The notes under the pieces are model-generated. The model searched no databases and was not told the origin of the DNA. It saw only the letters and a list, made by a program, of their open reading frames with translations. 64,000 nt of DNA. Origin: Chiridota heheva (taxonomy: Eukaryota > Echinodermata > Holothuroidea > Apodida > Chiridotidae). This document shows positions 34,077-45,941 of the stretch, piece by piece. Position numbers and translations under genes: made by a program. Every line of letters starts with the position of its first letter. The first letter of the stretch is position 1. The DNA lies in the NCBI GenBank assembly GCA_020152595.1, contig JAIGNY010003302.1, positions 186,001 through 250,000 of the forward strand, read 5' to 3'.

Positions 34077-36335
34077 GGTTGAACAGTGTTCAGGCTCTGT
34101 GTTGGACAGTGTTCAGGCTCTGTGTTGAACAGTGTTCAGGCTCTGTGTTGAACAGTGTTCAGGCTCTGTGTTGAACAGTGTTCAGGCTCTGTGTTGAACA
34201 GTGTTCAGGCTCTGTGTTGAACAGTGTTCAAGCTCTGTGTTGAACAGTGTTCAGGATATGTGTTGAACAGTGTCCAGGCTCTGTGTTGAACAGTGTCCAG
34301 GCTCTGTGTTGGACAGTGTCCAGGCTCTGTGTTGGACAGTGTTCAGGCTCTGTGTTGAACAGTGTTCAGGCTCTGTGTTGAACAGTGTTCAGGCTCTGTG
34401 TTCAGGCTCTGTGTTGAACAGTGTTCAGGCTCTGTGTTGAACAGTGTTCAGGCTCTGTGTTGAACAGTGTTCAGGCTCTGTGTTGAACAGTGTTCAGGCT
34501 CTGTGTTGAACAGTGTTCAGGCTCTGTGTTGAACAGTGTTCAGGCTCTGTGTTGAACAGTGTTCAGGCTCTGTGTTGGACAGTGTTCAGGCTCTGTGTTG
34601 AACAGTGTTCAGGCTCTGTGTTGACAGTGTTCAGGCTCTGTGTTGACAGTGTTCAGGCTCTGTGTTGAACAGTGTTCAGGCTCTGTGTTGACAGTGTTCA
34701 GGCTCTGTGTTGGACAGTGTTCAGGCTCTGTGTTGAACAGTGTTCAGGCTCTGTGTTGAACAGTGTTCAGGCTATGTGTTGAACAGTGTCCAGGCTCTGT
34801 GTTGAACAGTGTCCAGGCTCTGTGTTGAACAGTGTTCAGGCTCTGTGTTGAACAGTGTTCAGGCTCTGTGTTGAACAGAGTTCAGGCTCTGTGTTGAACA
34901 GTGTTCAGGATATGTGTTGAACAGTGTCCAGGCTCTGTGTTGAACAGTGTCCAGGCTCTGTGTTGAACAGTGTCCAGGCTCTGTGTTGGACAGTGTCCAG
35001 GCTCTGTGTTGAACAGTGTTCAGGCTCTGTGTTGAACAGTGTTCAGGCTCTGTGTTGAACAGTGTTCAGGCTCTGTGTTGAACAGTGTTCAGGCTCTGTG
35101 TTGAACAGTGTTCAGGCTCTGTGTTGAACAGTGTTCAGGCTCTGTGTTGAACAGTGTTCAGGCTCTGTGTTGAACAGTGTTCAGGCTCTGTGTTGAACAG
35201 TGTTCAGGCTCTGTGTTGAACAGTGTTCAGGCTCTGTGTTGAACAGTGTTCAGGCTCTGTGTTGAACAGTGTTCAGGCTCTGTGTTGAACAGTGTTCAGG
35301 CTCTGTGTTGAACAGTGTTCAGGCTCTGTGTTGAACAGTGTTCAGGCTCTGTGTTGAACAGTGTTCAGGCTCTGTGTTGAACAGTGTTCAGGCTCTGTGT
35401 TGAACAGTGTTCAGGCTCTGTGTTGAACAGTGTTCAGGCTCTGTGTTGAACAGTGTTCAGGCTCTGTGTTGAACAGTGTTCAGGCTCTGTGTTGAACAGT
35501 GTTCAGGCTCTGTGTTGAACAGTGTTCAGGCTCTGTGTTGAACAGTGTTCAGGCTCTGTGTTGAACAGTGTTCAGGCTCTGTGTTGAACAGTGTTCAGGC
35601 TCTGTGTTGAACAGTGTTCAGGCTCTGTGTTGAACAGTGTTCAGGCTCTGTGTTGAACAGTGTTCAGGCTCTGTGTTGAACAGTGTTCAGGCTCTGTGTT
35701 GAACAGTGTTCAGGCTCTGTGTTGAACAGTGTTCAGGCTCTGTGTTGAACAGTGTTCAGGCTCTGTGTTGAACAGTGTTCAGGCTCTGTGTTGAACAGTG
35801 TTCAGGCTCTGTTGAACAGTGTTGAACAGTGTTCAGTGTTCAGGCTCTGTGTTGAACAGTGTTCAGGCTCTGTGTTGAACAGTGTTCAGGCTCTGTGTTG
35901 AACAGTGTTCAGGCTCTGTGTTGAACAGTGTTCAGGCTCTGTGTTGAACAGTGTTCAGGCTCTGTGTTGAACAGTGTTCAGGCTCTGTGTTGAACAGTGT
36001 TCAGGCTCTGTGTTGGAACAGTGTTCAGGCTCTGTGTTGAACAGTGTTCAGGCTCTGTGTTGAAACAGTGTTCAGGCTCTGTGTTGAACAGTGTTCAGGC
36101 TCTGTGTTGAACAGTGTTCAGGCTCTGTGTTGAACAGTGTTCAGGCTCTGTGTTGAACAGTGTTCAGGCTCTGTGTTGAACAGTGTTCAGGCTCTGTGTT
36201 GAACAGTGTTCAGGCTCTGTGTTGAACAGTGTTCAGGCTCTGTGTTGAACAGTGTTCAGGCTCTGTGTTGAACAGTGTTCAGGCTCTGTGTTGAACAGTG
36301 TTCAGGCTCTGTGTTGAACAGTGTTCAGGCTCTGT
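34077..36335. repeat. 2.26-kb array of 23-bp units with an inverted repeat in each
   Basis: About 98 units of 23 bp: GAACAGTGTTC followed by AGGCTCTGTGTT. GAACA-G-TGTTC is a perfect 11-bp inverted repeat. The left 1 kb is varied (GGACAG, GACAG, GTGTCC, GATATG). The stretch from about 35000 to 35800 is nearly identical from unit to unit, and a small scramble sits at 35810-35845. It is stop-rich, so no long frames appear. Confidence 0.95.
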
Positions 36336-36658
36336 ATAAGTTTATTGTATTTTGAAATTATGGCTGATCATACAATTTTCTGACAGGCAAACTTTGTGAA
36401 ATTTTAAAGGTACCATCATCATCGGTCGGTTGTGACACAGACTACTGTAAACTTCTTTCAGCCCTTCCTATAGCAGGGTTGGCTATCTGGCTCAGGGATA
36501 GCTGGCCACTATCATACCCCAGTACGTGTTGCATATAGCTCAGATATAGTATGTGGGTTGACATTCTGGCCTGCGTCGGCCATGGAATAGGTAGTTGAAG
36601 ACATGCAGTTTTATAGCCAGTTCATCCTCTGCCATTCGAAGAATGTGGCCAAGGAAGT
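36336..36658. other. unassigned sequence
   Basis: No supported feature. Confidence 0.5.
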
Positions 36659-36835
36659 TAACAGACCTCTGTGGTGTAGTGGTTAGTGCTTTGTTCTCTC
36701 ACCCGCACGTCCCGGGTTTGAATCCCGGCACGTCTGCAACCAGTGAGTTCACAACTGGTTATCAAAGGCCGTGGTCGTCTTATTATAATGTCAAGCACTG
36801 GATGCTTTCGGGACGTTAAACCTTGCTATGCTATG
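36659..36835 (+). mobile_element. tRNA-Glu-like SINE
   Basis: The head (about 36662-36735) reads as a tRNA: A-box TGGTGTAGTGG (36672-36682), an anticodon-loop region TTCTCTCACCC that keeps the CTC of tRNA-Glu, and B-box GGGTTTGAATCCC (36714-36726). The acceptor stem is not maintained and a non-tRNA body follows (AACCAGTGAGTTCACAACTG to GGGACGTTAAACC). This is a SINE or tRNA-derived element rather than a working tRNA. It is unrelated in its body to the 39478 family. Confidence 0.72.
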
Positions 36836-39109
36836 CATTCTGTATGCGGCCTAAGATCCATTAAAGTGTCCATTATGTAATATATGAAGTTGTTAAGCAT
36901 ATATGAGCAGCTAACTCAAATTAACTCTGACATCTAATCATTTCTCCTTTAAAACTAAAACAACCCAACCATTAACAATGGATACAATTCATTTTAAATG
37001 AGACATGCCTTCAAGACAATTACACGACAGTAAGTGATTATCACCAGTGCTAGCACAAACATCATTTTCATTTCCCACAAGTTATTTCTCTAGTGATGGC
37101 AGCATACACACTGCTGCCTTCCCAAGAGCAATTTTCTAATGTATACAAAGGCGACTATTTACATTAGCTGAGCATTAGCTGAGCAATATATGTTGAATTA
37201 GGTAGAGTTCTCATGTACAGTTAACTTGGATGAATAGAAGGAGAACCAATGACTGGGAAACAAGTTGGTGAATAACAGGCAGGTAGTCGAATGAAATGAA
37301 TTTTGTAGCGATGCAACAATAGGGTCAGGGGCTTGGAAATCCAACAAGCTCCATGACAAAAAATATGATTTTGGGCCCAAGCAATTAAACACTAAATGTA
37401 CTTAATACCAAGCACACAGCATCCAAAAATCGTACAGTAGTTGTACCACTGGTATCCTAAACTTTAAGAACAAAATGACTTCAAGGAAAATTGATAAGTT
37501 ACCTAATATGGTGATCACAGAAATATTCATTTTCTTACCAATAATTGGCTACCAATAGGATTTTCGGAACACTATTGGGTAAAATCTATCAGTTTCAGAG
37601 GGGTTATGTGATGAACCATGGAATAATTGTTAGTGGGGAAAGTGGATAGTGTGAGCAAAATGAAATCGATAGTAGGGGTGTAGCAAAGTCAATAGGGGGT
37701 ATTAGAGGAAACTGCAGATTAAAATAAATTCTCAGGGTTGCTGACGTAAAAACATGTCCACTGTAAAGTACCTCAAGCTATTTATACTTTGTTCCTTTTC
37801 CTTCATTTATACTTCATAACATTTAGACAAGCCATGTAAAAAACAAATGGAAAAGGCTGAAACTGAGAGACAAGACATGTGCTGTGTACAGAAGCATGTC
37901 AAGAAAGTCAGAGAAGAGAAAGGTATGTTTGTCACACATGCTCTTAAAGAGGGCATGACATGCTCTTAAAGAGGGCATGACATGCTCTTAAAGAGGGCAT
38001 GACATGAACAAATAGAAATTGACTTTATAACAGTTTTGCATCATTCATTAATATCCAAAACATAATATTCCATCAAGTCCCCAAAAGAAACCATTTGCAT
38101 GACAAAATTAAAACTAATAAAGTGATCGACGCTCCCGACAATGCAAGATTTGAAAACGGCTTGGCGACGTGTGGTGTCACTCCAAGAACAATTCATCAGC
38201 GAAATATGGAGCTAATTCCATCAGCAAAGTTTCTCTTTTGCGTTCTTCAGATGACATTGATACTTATATATCAGCCATTTCTGATGTAAGTAAATGCTTT
38301 TAATATAGATGTCAATGTTTGTAAAAGATAAAAGTTAAGTCAAAACTTTGAAAGCCGGTTAAAATTTTATTTTTGAACAATCAATGTAGGCCTACTAAGT
38401 CAATGGGTAATTTCAACATTAGGTTTCATATTAGAATTTACTATGCTAGGCTGCTGCCGAGCAAAGAAAATTCGGAACGTAACTTGGTGTCAACCTATAT
38501 TTTCTAATGTAAGAACTTATACATCATATGATAATTTTTGCTACATTTAAATTCTATGACAATAATGTACATACAATATATGATATTATCGTGCGAAATG
38601 TCAAATGAAGAAAAATAATCAATGCCGTCATGCTCTTATCATAAACTTACAAGTTTTAATGTTAGGCCTAACATTAGACACTTACAGTAGGCCAAATCAC
38701 TTCAGCATTTCCAAAACTATGATATATTTTCATGAAACTTTAAGACTTATTTGAAGACTTATTTGAATATATGTTTGAGGAAAATAATAAGAGCTTGGTA
38801 AGAAATGTATTTAGTGTTGAAAAATCTTTTTACTCCTAGTGTAAAGAAGTCAAATTTCAAGGTACACACATGATAACACTAGGCCTATTGTTTGCGTGAT
38901 GTGAAAGAGTTCGCAAAAAATTTTGTTCTGGGAATGACGTCATCACAAGTTCACCAAGAACATGAGCTGATGAGATCGAAGACTATATTTGCTTTTTTCT
39001 CCAATTTCTGCAGTTACAACCAACACACATTTTGGAATAATTCTCCATCAAATTGTCCAAATAATCAAGTGAGAGTCATATGAAAACCCATGTCATGCAG
39101 ACCCCTATT
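36836..39109. other. unassigned sequence with a 3 x 22-bp repeat
   Basis: Three 22-bp copies containing ATGCTCTTAAAGAGGGCATG lie at about 37938-38006; the unit includes the palindrome CTCTTAAAGAG with one unpaired base. A CRE palindrome TGACGTCA is at 38935-38942. No gene is supported. Confidence 0.55.
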
Positions 39110-39795
39110 CTTGCTGTTTCACAGAGGTGACCTACCCTGCCCCTCCTTGGGCCCAACCTGCCCCCCTGGGGTCCGCCCTGCCCCTCATGAGAAAATGATT
39201 CTATTTTTTTAGATTTTTTTTTTTAAACTTATCTTAATTAACCTTATAAATGAGATACCTTACATGGATACAGAACACAGAATGATAGCACAGTAAGCAA
39301 TTGTCCTGTTTGGCTCATGAATGGTCCTGATCAGTCAGAATAGTTTCATTCTGAGGTATGATTATAGCCAAAATCCCAGAGCTTCTTCACCATGGGATTG
39401 AGCCTTAAGGGGGCCCCTGGACCTGGAAAAGATGCAGCATTTTGCCCACAATAATGTGCCCCTCAACAAGTCTAGCAGAGGTGCTGAGATTTAGTGGTTA
39501 AGGAGTTATGCTCGTATTCGAGAGGTACCGAGTTTGATTCACATCATGAGTGCTGCATTGTATCCTTGAGCAAGACACTTTACACTACTTGCTTCAGTCC
39601 ACTCAGCTGTAAGATGAGTACAAGCACTGCTGGGGAGTTAATCTGCAATGGACTGGCATCCCATCCAGAAGGATCCACTTGTGCCATGGAAACCGGGAAA
39701 AAGCACCGGCTCAATGAGCCTTATGGCTCAGATTGATTTAGCTTTAGCTACAAGTCTAGCACCTTGCCCCTTTTAAAATCAAGCTAGGGGTCTGT
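39110..39795. repeat. dispersed repeat, copy B, split by a SINE
   Basis: It matches copy A (22180-22515) on both sides of the SINE, with a longer left part (CTGCCCCTCCTTGGGCCC, then GGGGTCCGCCCTGCCCC). It ends AATCAAGCTAGGGG, directly before a foldback MITE. Confidence 0.8.
39478..39749 (+). mobile_element. tRNA-derived SINE with perfect 12-bp target duplication
   Basis: A-box-like TAGTGGTTAAGG (39492-39503) and B-box-like CGAGTTTGATTC (about 39529-39540) form the head. The body contains ATCCTTGAGCAAGACACTTT, TCAGTCCACTCAGCTGTAAG and GCACTGCTGGGGAGTTAA, and the end is GATTTAGCTTTAGCT. ACAAGTCTAGCA flanks it on both sides (39466-39477, 39750-39761) and is single at the matching site of copy A (22467-22478). 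This shows insertion by target-primed reverse transcription. The partner that mobilised it is not known. Confidence 0.88.
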
Positions 39796-39825
39796 CATGC
39801 CCTCTTTAAGTATTTTAGCAGAGAA

Positions 39826-40315
39826 TTAAAGGATAAGTTCAGTGGTCAAACAAGTTCATCAAATCTGCAAAAGGACTTTGAAAGACATCAAATGTTAAAG
39901 AAGCCACTTCAATAAATCAAACAGATAAGGAGATCTTCATCTTTAAATTTCAGTCTCATATGTGTAGAAATTATGTATGGAAAGTCTACTGTAGAAGGTT
40001 GGCACCCTGATCTCACTTTCTAAGCAATGTATTTTAAAGAAACCTTAATAGTAATATAAAACAAAAAATCCCTTTAATTTTCCTCAGGTGCTAAATCGTA
40101 ATTCCTTTATTAGATTTTGTTTTACTAATTTATTGACATATCAAGAAGCTTTAATGCCAAAAATATTCTGAAATTTGCTTCTACAAATATATAAGATTTT
40201 GAAGTTGAATATCTCCTTAACGATAAAAGAATTGAATGCTTTGTTCACCATTTTAGATATTTTCAAGTGCCCTTTCATCTAAGATGAACTTGCTTGGCCA
40301 ATAAAGAACTACTGT
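39826..40315. mobile_element. foldback MITE, most complete copy
   Basis: The left arm TTAAAGGATAAGTTCAGTGG, AACAAGTTCATC, AGGAGATCTTCATC is inverted on the right as GAATATCTCCTTAACG, AAGATGAACTTGCTTGGCC. Arms are about 130 bp around an AT-rich centre with no open frame. Confidence 0.65.
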
Positions 40316-40399
40316 GATCTTTTACATAAATCATATCCTTATGGATATGATTTGGAAAAGATCAGTTCATGTATTCATACATCATAAGTTTTCATTATA

Positions 40400-40684
40400 A
40401 TTTGCATGTGAAAGCCTGTAAATTCATCAAACTGAATCAATTTGCATCTGAAAGCCTGTAAATTCATCAAACTGAATCAATTTGCATGTAAAAGCCTGTA
40501 AATTCATCAAACTGAATCAATTTGCATGTGAAAGCCTGTAAATTCATCAAACTGAATCAATTTGCGTGTGAAAGCTTGTAAATTCATCAAACTAAATCAA
40601 TTTACATGTGAAAGCCTGTAAATTCATCAAACTAAATCAATTTGCATGTGAAAGCCTGTAAATTCATCAAACTGAATCAATTTG
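40400..40684. repeat. 40-bp minisatellite, seven units
   Basis: Units contain TTTGCATGTGAAAGCCTGTA and AATTCATCAAACTGAATCAA, with few substitutions. Confidence 0.92.
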
Positions 40685-40849
40685 AAGTCTAAGAGAAATG
40701 TGTTATTTCATTACCTTAATTGAGATTGCATGGACCTTTGACCCTTGCCTGGGGAATGGGGATCAACAAGGTCGAACAAGTCTTAAAAAGTGATTAAACC
40801 TATGGTCAACAAAAGACCTTACGCCGATAGGGTAAATCACAATTATCAA

Positions 40850-41990
40850 ATCATTCGCCATCTCCCAATTAGTTTACCTTTTTACTGTTCTGCCTGACCC
40901 ACCACGTTATTTATACTCGAGCTTAATAAAACACTTTTTAACTTTATTTGGAAAGGGAGTTGTCACAAAATTAAACACTCGGCCTTAATTAATGATCTTA
41001 AATATGGTGGCTTACGGATGATCCACATTGATCCCTTTAATAAAAGTTTGAAGTGCTCTTGGATCTGGAGATACTGTTCTGGTACAACTAGTAATTGGTA
41101 GGTGTATTCTTCTATTTTCTTATGTAAAAATGGTACTAATTTCTTTTTTAAGTGTAATGTTCACCCCAATGATGTACCTAATATTTCAAATATCTTTATT
41201 AAGCAAGTCTGGATCGCTTGGTCTTCTTATAATTATCATACCCCGAATAGAGTGTTTGAAATTGAAATTATTTTGAATAATTATTTTGTTAAAATTGATA
41301 AGAAACTTGTATTTGACCAACGCCTCTTTCAGAGTGGCGCCTATCATGTTCACAATTTTTATGATGTCAATGGTTCCCCAAAGGAATATCATACTTTCAT
41401 TAATGATTTTAATTCACACTCATTACCATTCACTCTTTATTTTGGTATTATTTTGTCACTTCCGGTATCCTGGAAATCTTACATGCGTGAGCAAGCTGGT
41501 ATTGTAATAACTACTCTTAATACAGAATGAACTCCAATTATCTCTTTTTAATGCTAAAGTCACTCTTAACAGAGCGTTTATTTATCTATTGTGAATGTAC
41601 ATACTAAGACTCCCACTTGTGTTAATAAATGGAGCGAAGAGTTCTCTTATAATTTGGATTAGGATAGAATATTTTTGTTACCACATAGGGTGGTCTCAAG
41701 TCAGACTTTGTTACTTTCAGTTTAGTCTCATTCATGTGTTTTTACTTGCAATAATTTTGTACACAAAATTGGTATGCTAGATTCCCCACTTTGTACTTTC
41801 TGTAATTCGTGTAATAAAAGCATCTCTCATTTATTTTGGATTCGCCCCATTATTGCCAACTTTTAAAGGGATGTTATGCATCTCTTCATTAACTCCCTTG
41901 TAAATTAGGACCAGGGTCTTGTTTTCTTCGGTTACCTCGACCATTTCAGATCCCTTATCAATTTTTTCGTTATAAATGCTAAGTATTATA
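40850..41990 (+). pseudogene. 3' part of a dead L1-like LINE ORF2
   Basis: Three frames must be combined to read it, so it is dead. In order: VLPDPPRYLYSSL (from about 40885), FNFIWKGSCHKIKHS (from about 40938), LINDLKYGGLRMIHIDPFNK and WIWRYCSGTTSNW before a stop near 41100. The 143-codon frame 41102-41530 follows, and then WSEEFSYNLD...DRIFLLPHR, VHKIGMLDSPLCTFC and SISHLFW (to about 41840). The order FIWKGK..KIK..L...GGL.M.D...F...L...W, then KxGIxDSPxCxFC....HLFW, is that of the region after the reverse transcriptase in L1/Tx1-type ORF2. The RT and endonuclease are absent (5'-truncated). No A-rich tail or target duplication was recognised. Confidence 0.75.
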
Positions 41991-42244
41991 TCTATACATG
42001 TAGAGCTAGGAAGTCCCAACCTCAAGTCAATCACTTTCATAACATTTTACCTTTCAACCTTAAAGTCTACAAACATTTGAATAAGAGCAAGGCAGGTGTA
42101 GATTGTTTCTTGAAGTTCTTTAATTAAGCATTCACCCAATGTATTCCATTCAAGTATAGTATAGTAGCTAGTATAGTAGCTAGTATTGTGTCGTATAATC
42201 TCTCGTGTACGAGTACTACCATTACAAAGATCTCTTAACTGCTT
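41991..42244. other. unassigned sequence after the LINE fragment
   Basis: It may include the LINE 3' UTR. A short duplication TATAGTAGCTAG is at 42160-42185. Confidence 0.45.
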
Positions 42245-42590
42245 AAGCACGCTCAGGATGTGCATAGAATATACATAGCATAGAAAACATTGCTATAACA
42301 ATGACTGTTTTGCGAACAATGTAGCAAGATGGATGAGATAATGTAGATATGTGTAGAATGTAAATAGCAGAAAAAACTTTGTAAATACAATGATTGTAAA
42401 TATTAGCAACAGAAAGTGTTTGTGAACAATGTATAAATATGCAGAAAGAAGGATGGGACAATTGTAGATGACGATGTAGATATGTATAGAATGTAAATAG
42501 CAGAAAAGACTTTGTAAAGACAATGATTGTAATTATTAGCTACAGAAAGTGTTTGTGAACAATGTATACGTTTAAACTAAACAATGAAAT
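42245..42590. repeat. three diverged units of about 130 bp
   Basis: Blocks TAGATATGTRTAGAATGTAA, ATAGCAGAAAA, ACAATGATTGTAA and GTGTTTGTGAACAATGTA recur at about 42343 and 42474, with a more diverged copy from about 42250. The minus-strand frames over it are by-products. Confidence 0.75.
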
Positions 42591-42689
42591 AAACGGAGCA
42601 AAAAAAAAAAAGAGCTCCAAATATAAAAAAACAAGGTCCAACAACTCTCAAAACAAAGGAAAAATTGAGTAAAAAGATCAACCGTACTT

Positions 42690-44668
42690 GTGCAGAATAT
42701 CATAATAGGTGCAGAATATTATAATATGTACAGAATATTATAACATGTGCAGAATATTATGATATGTGCAGAATATCATAATATGTGCAGAATATTATAA
42801 TATGTACAGAATATTATAATATGTGCAGAATATTATAATGTGCAGAATATTATAATATGTGCAGAATATTATAATATGTGCAGAATATCATAATATGTGC
42901 AGAATATCATAATATGTGCAGAATATTATAATATGTGCAGAATATTATAATATGTGCAGAATATTATGTGCAGAATATTATAATATGTGCAGAATATCAT
43001 AATATGTGCAGAATATTATAATATGTGCAGAATATTATGATATGTGCAGAATGTTATAATATGTGCAGAATGTTTTAATATGTGCAGAATATTTTAATAT
43101 GTGCAGAATGTTATAAAATGTGCAGAATGTTAAAATATGTGCAGAATGTTATAATAGGTGCAGAATATTATAATAGGTGCAGAATATCATAATAGGTGCA
43201 GAATATTATAATATGTGCAGAATATTAAAATATGTGCAGAATATTATAATATGTGCAGAATATTACAATATGTGCAGAATATTATAATATGTGCAGAATA
43301 TTATAATATGTGCAGAATATTAAAATATGTGCAGAATATTATAATATGTGCAGAATATTATAGTATGTGCAGAATATTATAATATGTGCAGAATATTATA
43401 ATATGTGCAGAATATTATAATATGTGCAGAATATCATAATATGTGTAGAATATTATAATATGTGCAAAATATTATAATATGTGCAGAATATTATAATATG
43501 AGCAGAATACTATAATATTTGCAGAATATTATAATATGTGCAGGATATTATATGTGCAGAATATTATAATATGTGCAGAATATCATATGTGCAGAATATT
43601 ATGTGCAGAATATTATAATTTGTGCAGAATATCATAATATGTGCAGAATATTATAATATGTGCAGAATATCATAATATGTGCAGAATATCATAATATGTG
43701 CAGAATATCATAATATGTGCAGAATATTATAATATGTGCAGAATATTATAATATGTGCAGAATATTATGTGCAGAATATTATAATATGTGCAGAATATTA
43801 AAATATGTGCAGAATATTATAATATGTGCAGAATATTATAGTATGTGCAGAATATTATAATATGTGCAGAATATTATAATATGTGCAGAATATTATAATA
43901 TGTGCAGAATATCATAATATGTGTAGAATATTATAATATGTGCAAAATATTATAATATGTGCAGAATATTATAATATGAGCAGAATACTATAATATTTGC
44001 AGAATATTATAATATGTGCAGGATATTATATGTGCAGAATATTATAATATGTGCAGAATATCATATGTGCAGAATATTATGTGCAGAATATTATAATTTG
44101 TGCAGAATATCATAATATGTGCAGAATATTATAATATGTGCAGAATATCATAATATGTGCAGAATATCATAATATGTGCAGAATATTATAATATGTGCAG
44201 AATATTATAATATGTGCAGAATATTATGTGCAGAATATTATAATATGTGCAGAATATCATAATATGTGCAGAATATTATAATATGTGCAGAATATCATAA
44301 TATGTGCAGAATATTATAATATGTGCAGAATATCATAATATGTGCAGAATATCATAATATGTGCAGAATATCATAATATGTGCAGAATATCATAATAGGT
44401 GCAGAATATTATATGTGCAGAATATTATAATATGTGCAGAATATTATAATATGTGCAGAATATTATAATATGTGCAGAATACTATAATGTGCAGAATATT
44501 ATATGTGCAGAATATCATAATATGTGCAGAATATTATATGTGCAGAATATCATAATATGTGCAGAATAATATAACATGTGCAGAATATCATAATATGTGC
44601 AGAATACTATAATATGTGCAGAATATTAAAATATGTGCAAAATAGTATATGTGCAGAATGTTATAATA
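42690..44668. repeat. 2-kb array of 19-bp AT-rich units
   Basis: About 105 units of TGTGCAGAATATTATAATA with TATCATAATA, TATTAAAATA and truncated forms. Most units create the 12-bp palindrome ATATTATAATAT. The variant series at about 43320-43690 is repeated at about 43798-44165, a higher-order period of about 478 bp. It is very stop-rich. Confidence 0.95.
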
Positions 44669-44734
44669 CTCTGCACTTGAAGAACTATATATTTGCATGA
44701 CCAACCAGCTGTAGCTTAAATTCCTCTACTGAGA

Positions 44735-45345
<611 letters not shown>

Positions 45346-45885
45346 GCTAAACAATTATCTTTTGTGTTCCTCCACCTCTACACAAAAATTACCCATACTC
45401 ACAAATTCAAAATTTTTGAGTCAGCCTAAGGGTTCAAATCACCATTATTCTCATATTTTTAAAATCATTCATGAACAAAATCGATGACAACAAGAATCCT
45501 ATTTCAAATTTTCAAGCTACAAATACTTCAATTATAATTCCAAATAGCAGTCTTGTTATATTGACATAGTAAGTTATAATTTCCCGTCCAATAGAGAACC
45601 CGGTCAGGTTGAAATTCGAGGCTGTCCTTCTGAAATTCATACTGCTGGAAAATTAAGTGAAATGACACTTTTAATCAATTGATTCTGACGAGTTGAAAAA
45701 TTTACATGGGGCTTTCATAAAGGATACATTCATGTTTTACTAGTCTTGATCTACAACAAGGATTATAGTGGCTTTCTCTTGAATTTCTACAGACTTAAAG
45801 TGAAATCAATTTAAATTTTATGACATAAATTTGCTAAACCAGTATCCTGATTGGAAAAATCTCCAATTTACAAATTTCTAAATAA
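45346..45885. other. unassigned sequence
   Basis: No supported feature between the TTA array and the LINE 3' end. Confidence 0.5.
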
Positions 45886-45941
45886 CTTCATAATTTGTTT
45901 GTTTGTTTGATGAGAGTTTAACGGCACCACAACAGCAAGGG

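Noticed and set aside
34077-36335. Glucocorticoid-type response elements
   Set aside because: The half-sites are right but the spacer is 1 base, not 3, so the classical element is absent.
36659-36735. Functional tRNA-Glu gene
   Set aside because: The head has A- and B-boxes and the CTC loop, but the acceptor stem does not close and a SINE-like body follows.
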